NCBI GenBank assembly: GCA_938014865.1
Contig: CALLQJ010000336.1
Location: 1 to 6,672, forward strand
Length of the DNA: 6,672 nt
Reading direction: 5' to 3'
Origin: an uncultured Fastidiosipila sp.
Lineage (GTDB): Bacteria; Bacillota; Clostridia; Saccharofermentanales; Fastidiosipilaceae
Shown: positions 5,278-6,672 of the stretch, one piece after another
Layout of the letters: each line of letters starts with the position of its first letter
Numbering within the stretch: the stretch's first letter is position 1
Notes under the pieces: generated by a model
Told to the model about the DNA's origin: nothing
Seen by the model: only the letters and a program-made list of their open reading frames with translations
Databases searched by the model: none
Translations under genes and position numbers: made by a program

Positions 5278-6267
5278 GTGCTGCTTCGGCAGATGAGCAA
5301 GGAGAGCGGGCGCTCTCGTTTCGATTTGTTCCGGGACATGACCCGCTGCTATTCCGAGCGCGGCTGTACCTGGAAAAACTATGTCAGCTATGGTTTTCAC
5401 CTGAATCAGGATCCGGAACGGCGTGATACCTTTCTCGGACAATATGAAGTCCATGAACTTATTGAGCGGGTCAATACGAGGGAGGCGGAGCATCTGATGG
5501 AAGACAAGTCGATGCACCTGGCCCACTTTGCGCCCTTTATCCGGCGGCAGTTTATTGATCTCCGGACGGACGGCCTTGAGGGGCTCCGGAAAATGCTCGG
5601 AAGCGGCGAGCTTCTTTTTGCAAAAATTCCCGTATCCTACGGCGGGGTTGGTGTCCGGGCGATCAAGACGGCGGAGGTCAAGGATCCCGAGGCTTTATTT
5701 GAAGAACTTACGGCGGAGAATTTTCAGATCGTGGAAGAAGGCATCCGCCAGCATCCTTTGATGGCGCAGCTTTCGGAAAATTCGGTCAATACGATCCGCC
5801 TGGCGACCGGGGCTACGGAAGACGGGCTCTATTCGATTCCCTATGCCGCCATAAGGGTGTCTCTGAGCGATGCCTATGTCGATAATTTCAGCAGCGGCGG
5901 CGCGGCCGCAGCAGTGTCCGTGGAAGACGGCAGGATTATGGGGCCTTTGTTTTCCTATTGGCCGGAACTTCTGATTGCCCCGGCGCATCCTGAGACGGGA
6001 TTTGTGTATGAGGGCTTTGAGATCCCTTATTTTGCCGAGGCGAAGGAATTGGTCATCGAGGCGGCCCAGACGCTCCCGGGGGCGCGCTTTATCGGCTGGG
6101 ATATCGCGATTACCGAGGAGGGGCCGGAGATCGTCGAAGTGAATGCCAATCCGGGACCTAATCTGCCGCAGAGCTACCCGTCGCTGCCGGACGGGCGGGG
6201 CATCAAAAAAGAAGTGCTGGACTCGGTCGGCATTGAACTGAAGCAGGAAAATTTCACGGGCGAATAA
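5278..6267 (+). CDS. Sugar-transfer-associated ATP-grasp domain protein
   Basis: The gene encodes a 329-residue cytoplasmic protein that I assign to the ATP-grasp family associated with sugar transfer (ATPgrasp_ST type), presumed to ligate a carboxylate to an amine or other nucleophile using ATP. In order: an N-terminal helical part (MSKESGRSRFDLFRDM, then residues to about 100); a nucleotide-binding strand and glycine-rich loop FAKIPVSYGGVGV (114-126); the family-like SVNTIRLAT (169-177); a VDNFSSGG turn (201-208); and the C-terminal metal site, GWDIAITEEGPEIVEVNANP (273-292), with E285 and N289 as likely magnesium ligands. The GTG at 5278 has GAGGT nine bases upstream. ATG 5293 is an alternative with a poorer site. 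A CTGC-TTCG-GCAG tetraloop hairpin (5281-5292) begins right after the start. The same frame is open upstream to a TGA at 5263. No glycosyltransferase or capsule gene is adjacent, so the substrate is unknown. Confidence 0.82.
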   Translation: MLLRQMSKESGRSRFDLFRDMTRCYSERGCTWKNYVSYGFHLNQDPERRDTFLGQYEVHELIERVNTREAEHLMEDKSMHLAHFAPFIRRQFIDLRTDGLEGLRKMLGSGELLFAKIPVSYGGVGVRAIKTAEVKDPEALFEELTAENFQIVEEGIRQHPLMAQLSENSVNTIRLATGATEDGLYSIPYAAIRVSLSDAYVDNFSSGGAAAAVSVEDGRIMGPLFSYWPELLIAPAHPETGFVYEGFEIPYFAEAKELVIEAAQTLPGARFIGWDIAITEEGPEIVEVNANPGPNLPQSYPSLPDGRGIKKEVLDSVGIELKQENFTGE

Positions 6268-6374
6268 TGAATAATCTGAAGGCGAAAGGAAGGCCTGCGG
6301 ACGGCGGCAGGAGCGCGTTCGGCGGCGTCGGCCTTTTGGGCGAATTCAACAAGAAAAAGAGGGCTTTTGTTTGA
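6267..6374 (+). CDS. Doubtful 35-residue frame after the ATP-grasp gene
   Basis: An ATG at 6267 shares its A with the TAA stop of the ATP-grasp gene (TAATG), an arrangement typical of coupled translation. The frame encodes 35 residues, rich in Gly, Lys and Arg, and ends in KKKRAFV before TGA (6372-6374). It resembles no family that I recognise. It has no good ribosome binding site of its own, and a large GC-rich inverted repeat lies inside it. It is more likely untranslated 3' sequence than a gene. Confidence 0.2.
   Translation: MNNLKAKGRPADGGRSAFGGVGLLGEFNKKKRAFV
6290..6337 (+). repeat. GC-rich inverted repeat with short T run, possible weak terminator
   Basis: AAGGCC (6290-6295) pairs with GGCCTT (6330-6335), and inside it GACG pairs with CGTC after an unpaired TGCG on one side. 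Only four T follow (6334-6337). It lies 23 bases after the ATP-grasp stop codon and may help 3' end formation, but the better terminator is at 6415-6439. Confidence 0.3.
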
Positions 6375-6397
6375 CTTTATGTGTATTTCCATATAAG
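6371..6397 (+). promoter_or_regulatory. Possible promoter just ahead of the terminator (weak)
   Basis: TTGACT (6371-6376) and TATAAG (6392-6397) each match consensus at 5 of 6 positions, but the spacer is only 15 bases. If active, it would start near 6404 and run at once into the terminator at 6415, so it would serve ridA only through readthrough. No better promoter is visible between the terminator and ridA. Confidence 0.3.
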
Positions 6398-6414
6398 CTC
6401 AAACCATAAAAATC

Positions 6415-6439
6415 AGCCTGCCGATTCCGGGCTTTTTTT
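6415..6439 (+). terminator. Intrinsic terminator downstream of the ATP-grasp gene
   Basis: AGCCTG (6415-6420) pairs with CGGGCT (6428-6433), six pairs including one G-U, around a 7-base loop, followed by six further T (6434-6439). This is a standard Rho-independent terminator and separates the ATP-grasp gene from ridA. Confidence 0.8.
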
Positions 6440-6502
6440 GCAGAAAAAGGGCCTGAGGCGGGCAGGATTCCAAAAAAATACCGGAAATGGAGAGTGAATA
6501 AT

Positions 6503-6672
6503 ATGTCAGAACATGCGATGCGTAAACAAGCGATTTCTACGGATAAGGCCCCTGCTGCGATCGGTCCTTATGCCCAGGGAATTGAGGTTTGTCAGTTGAT
6601 CTTTACATCGGGGCAGCTGCCGCTGGACCCGGAGACGGGGCAGTTCCCGGAGGGCATCAAGGCGGAGACCCG
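6503..6672 (+). CDS. ridA: RidA family enamine/imine deaminase (5' part only)
   Basis: The gene encodes the first 56 residues of a RidA (YjgF/YER057c/UK114) protein, which hydrolyses reactive 2-aminoacrylate and related enamines/imines to ammonia and a keto acid, protecting pyridoxal-phosphate enzymes in the cytoplasm. The family start is plain: AISTDKAPAAIGPYAQ (residues 10-25), then LIFTSGQLPLDPETG (32-46). The family is about 125-130 residues long, so more than half lies beyond the window, including the catalytic arginine. The ATG at 6503 has GGAG ten bases upstream. It lies 63 bases after an intrinsic terminator, so it is probably transcribed separately from the ATP-grasp gene or by readthrough. 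Confidence 0.92.
   Translation, partial: MSEHAMRKQAISTDKAPAAIGPYAQGIEVCQLIFTSGQLPLDPETGQFPEGIKAET

Noticed and set aside
5263..5292. Selenocysteine insertion at the in-frame TGA
   Set aside because: The hairpin downstream is a four-pair stem with a UUCG loop, unlike bacterial SECIS elements, and the position is in a non-catalytic lead-in where no selenocysteine is known.
6417..6466. CCTGCC (6417-6422) pairing with GGCAGG (6461-6466) as an antiterminator
   Set aside because: The second arm is transcribed after the terminator T run, too late to prevent termination.

Overview
The window looks like chromosome from an anaerobic, fairly GC-rich Bacillota bacterium (Clostridia or Negativicutes type). 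The clues are a class III (oxygen-sensitive) ribonucleotide reductase of the clostridial kind, strong AAGGAG-type ribosome binding sites, and a sugar-transfer ATP-grasp protein of a type common in Firmicutes. The genus cannot be fixed from the sequence alone. No phage, insertion sequence, tRNA, rRNA or CRISPR array is visible.

Layout. Positions 1-1752 (+) hold the 3' part of a PfkB-family fructokinase-like gene, then, after 12 bases, a 400-residue cation:proton antiporter. These two probably share a transcript. A short convergent gap (1753-1875) carries a hairpin that works best as a terminator for the opposite strand. Positions 1876-4759 (-) hold nrdD and nrdG, overlapping by 8 bases, which encode the anaerobic ribonucleoside-triphosphate reductase and its radical-SAM activase. 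Upstream of nrdD is a leader with two hairpins and, further out, two NrdR-box-like palindromes exactly 31 bp apart, which is the classic arrangement for the ribonucleotide reductase repressor NrdR. Positions 5146-6267 (+) hold a divergent, well-defined promoter and an ATP-grasp gene of the sugar-transfer-associated type. Positions 6267-6502 hold a doubtful 35-codon frame and a good intrinsic terminator. Positions 6503-6672 (+) hold the 5' end of ridA (enamine/imine deaminase).

How the genes work together. NrdG makes the glycyl radical on NrdD, and NrdD then makes dNTPs without oxygen; the NrdR boxes suggest that dATP/ATP balance controls the pair. The other genes are housekeeping or metabolic neighbours with no evident functional link: sugar phosphorylation, ion homeostasis, clearance of reactive enamines, and an orphan ATP-grasp ligase.

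The least ordinary spot is the start of the ATP-grasp gene. The best promoter and the best ribosome binding site lead into a GTG start at 5221. That frame meets a TGA after 14 codons (5263-5265), and the same frame then continues, with no further stop, into the full ATP-grasp protein behind a second binding site and GTG at 5278. This is either a nonsense mutation rescued by reinitiation or a built-in leader peptide. No wholly new multi-gene system is evident in this window.
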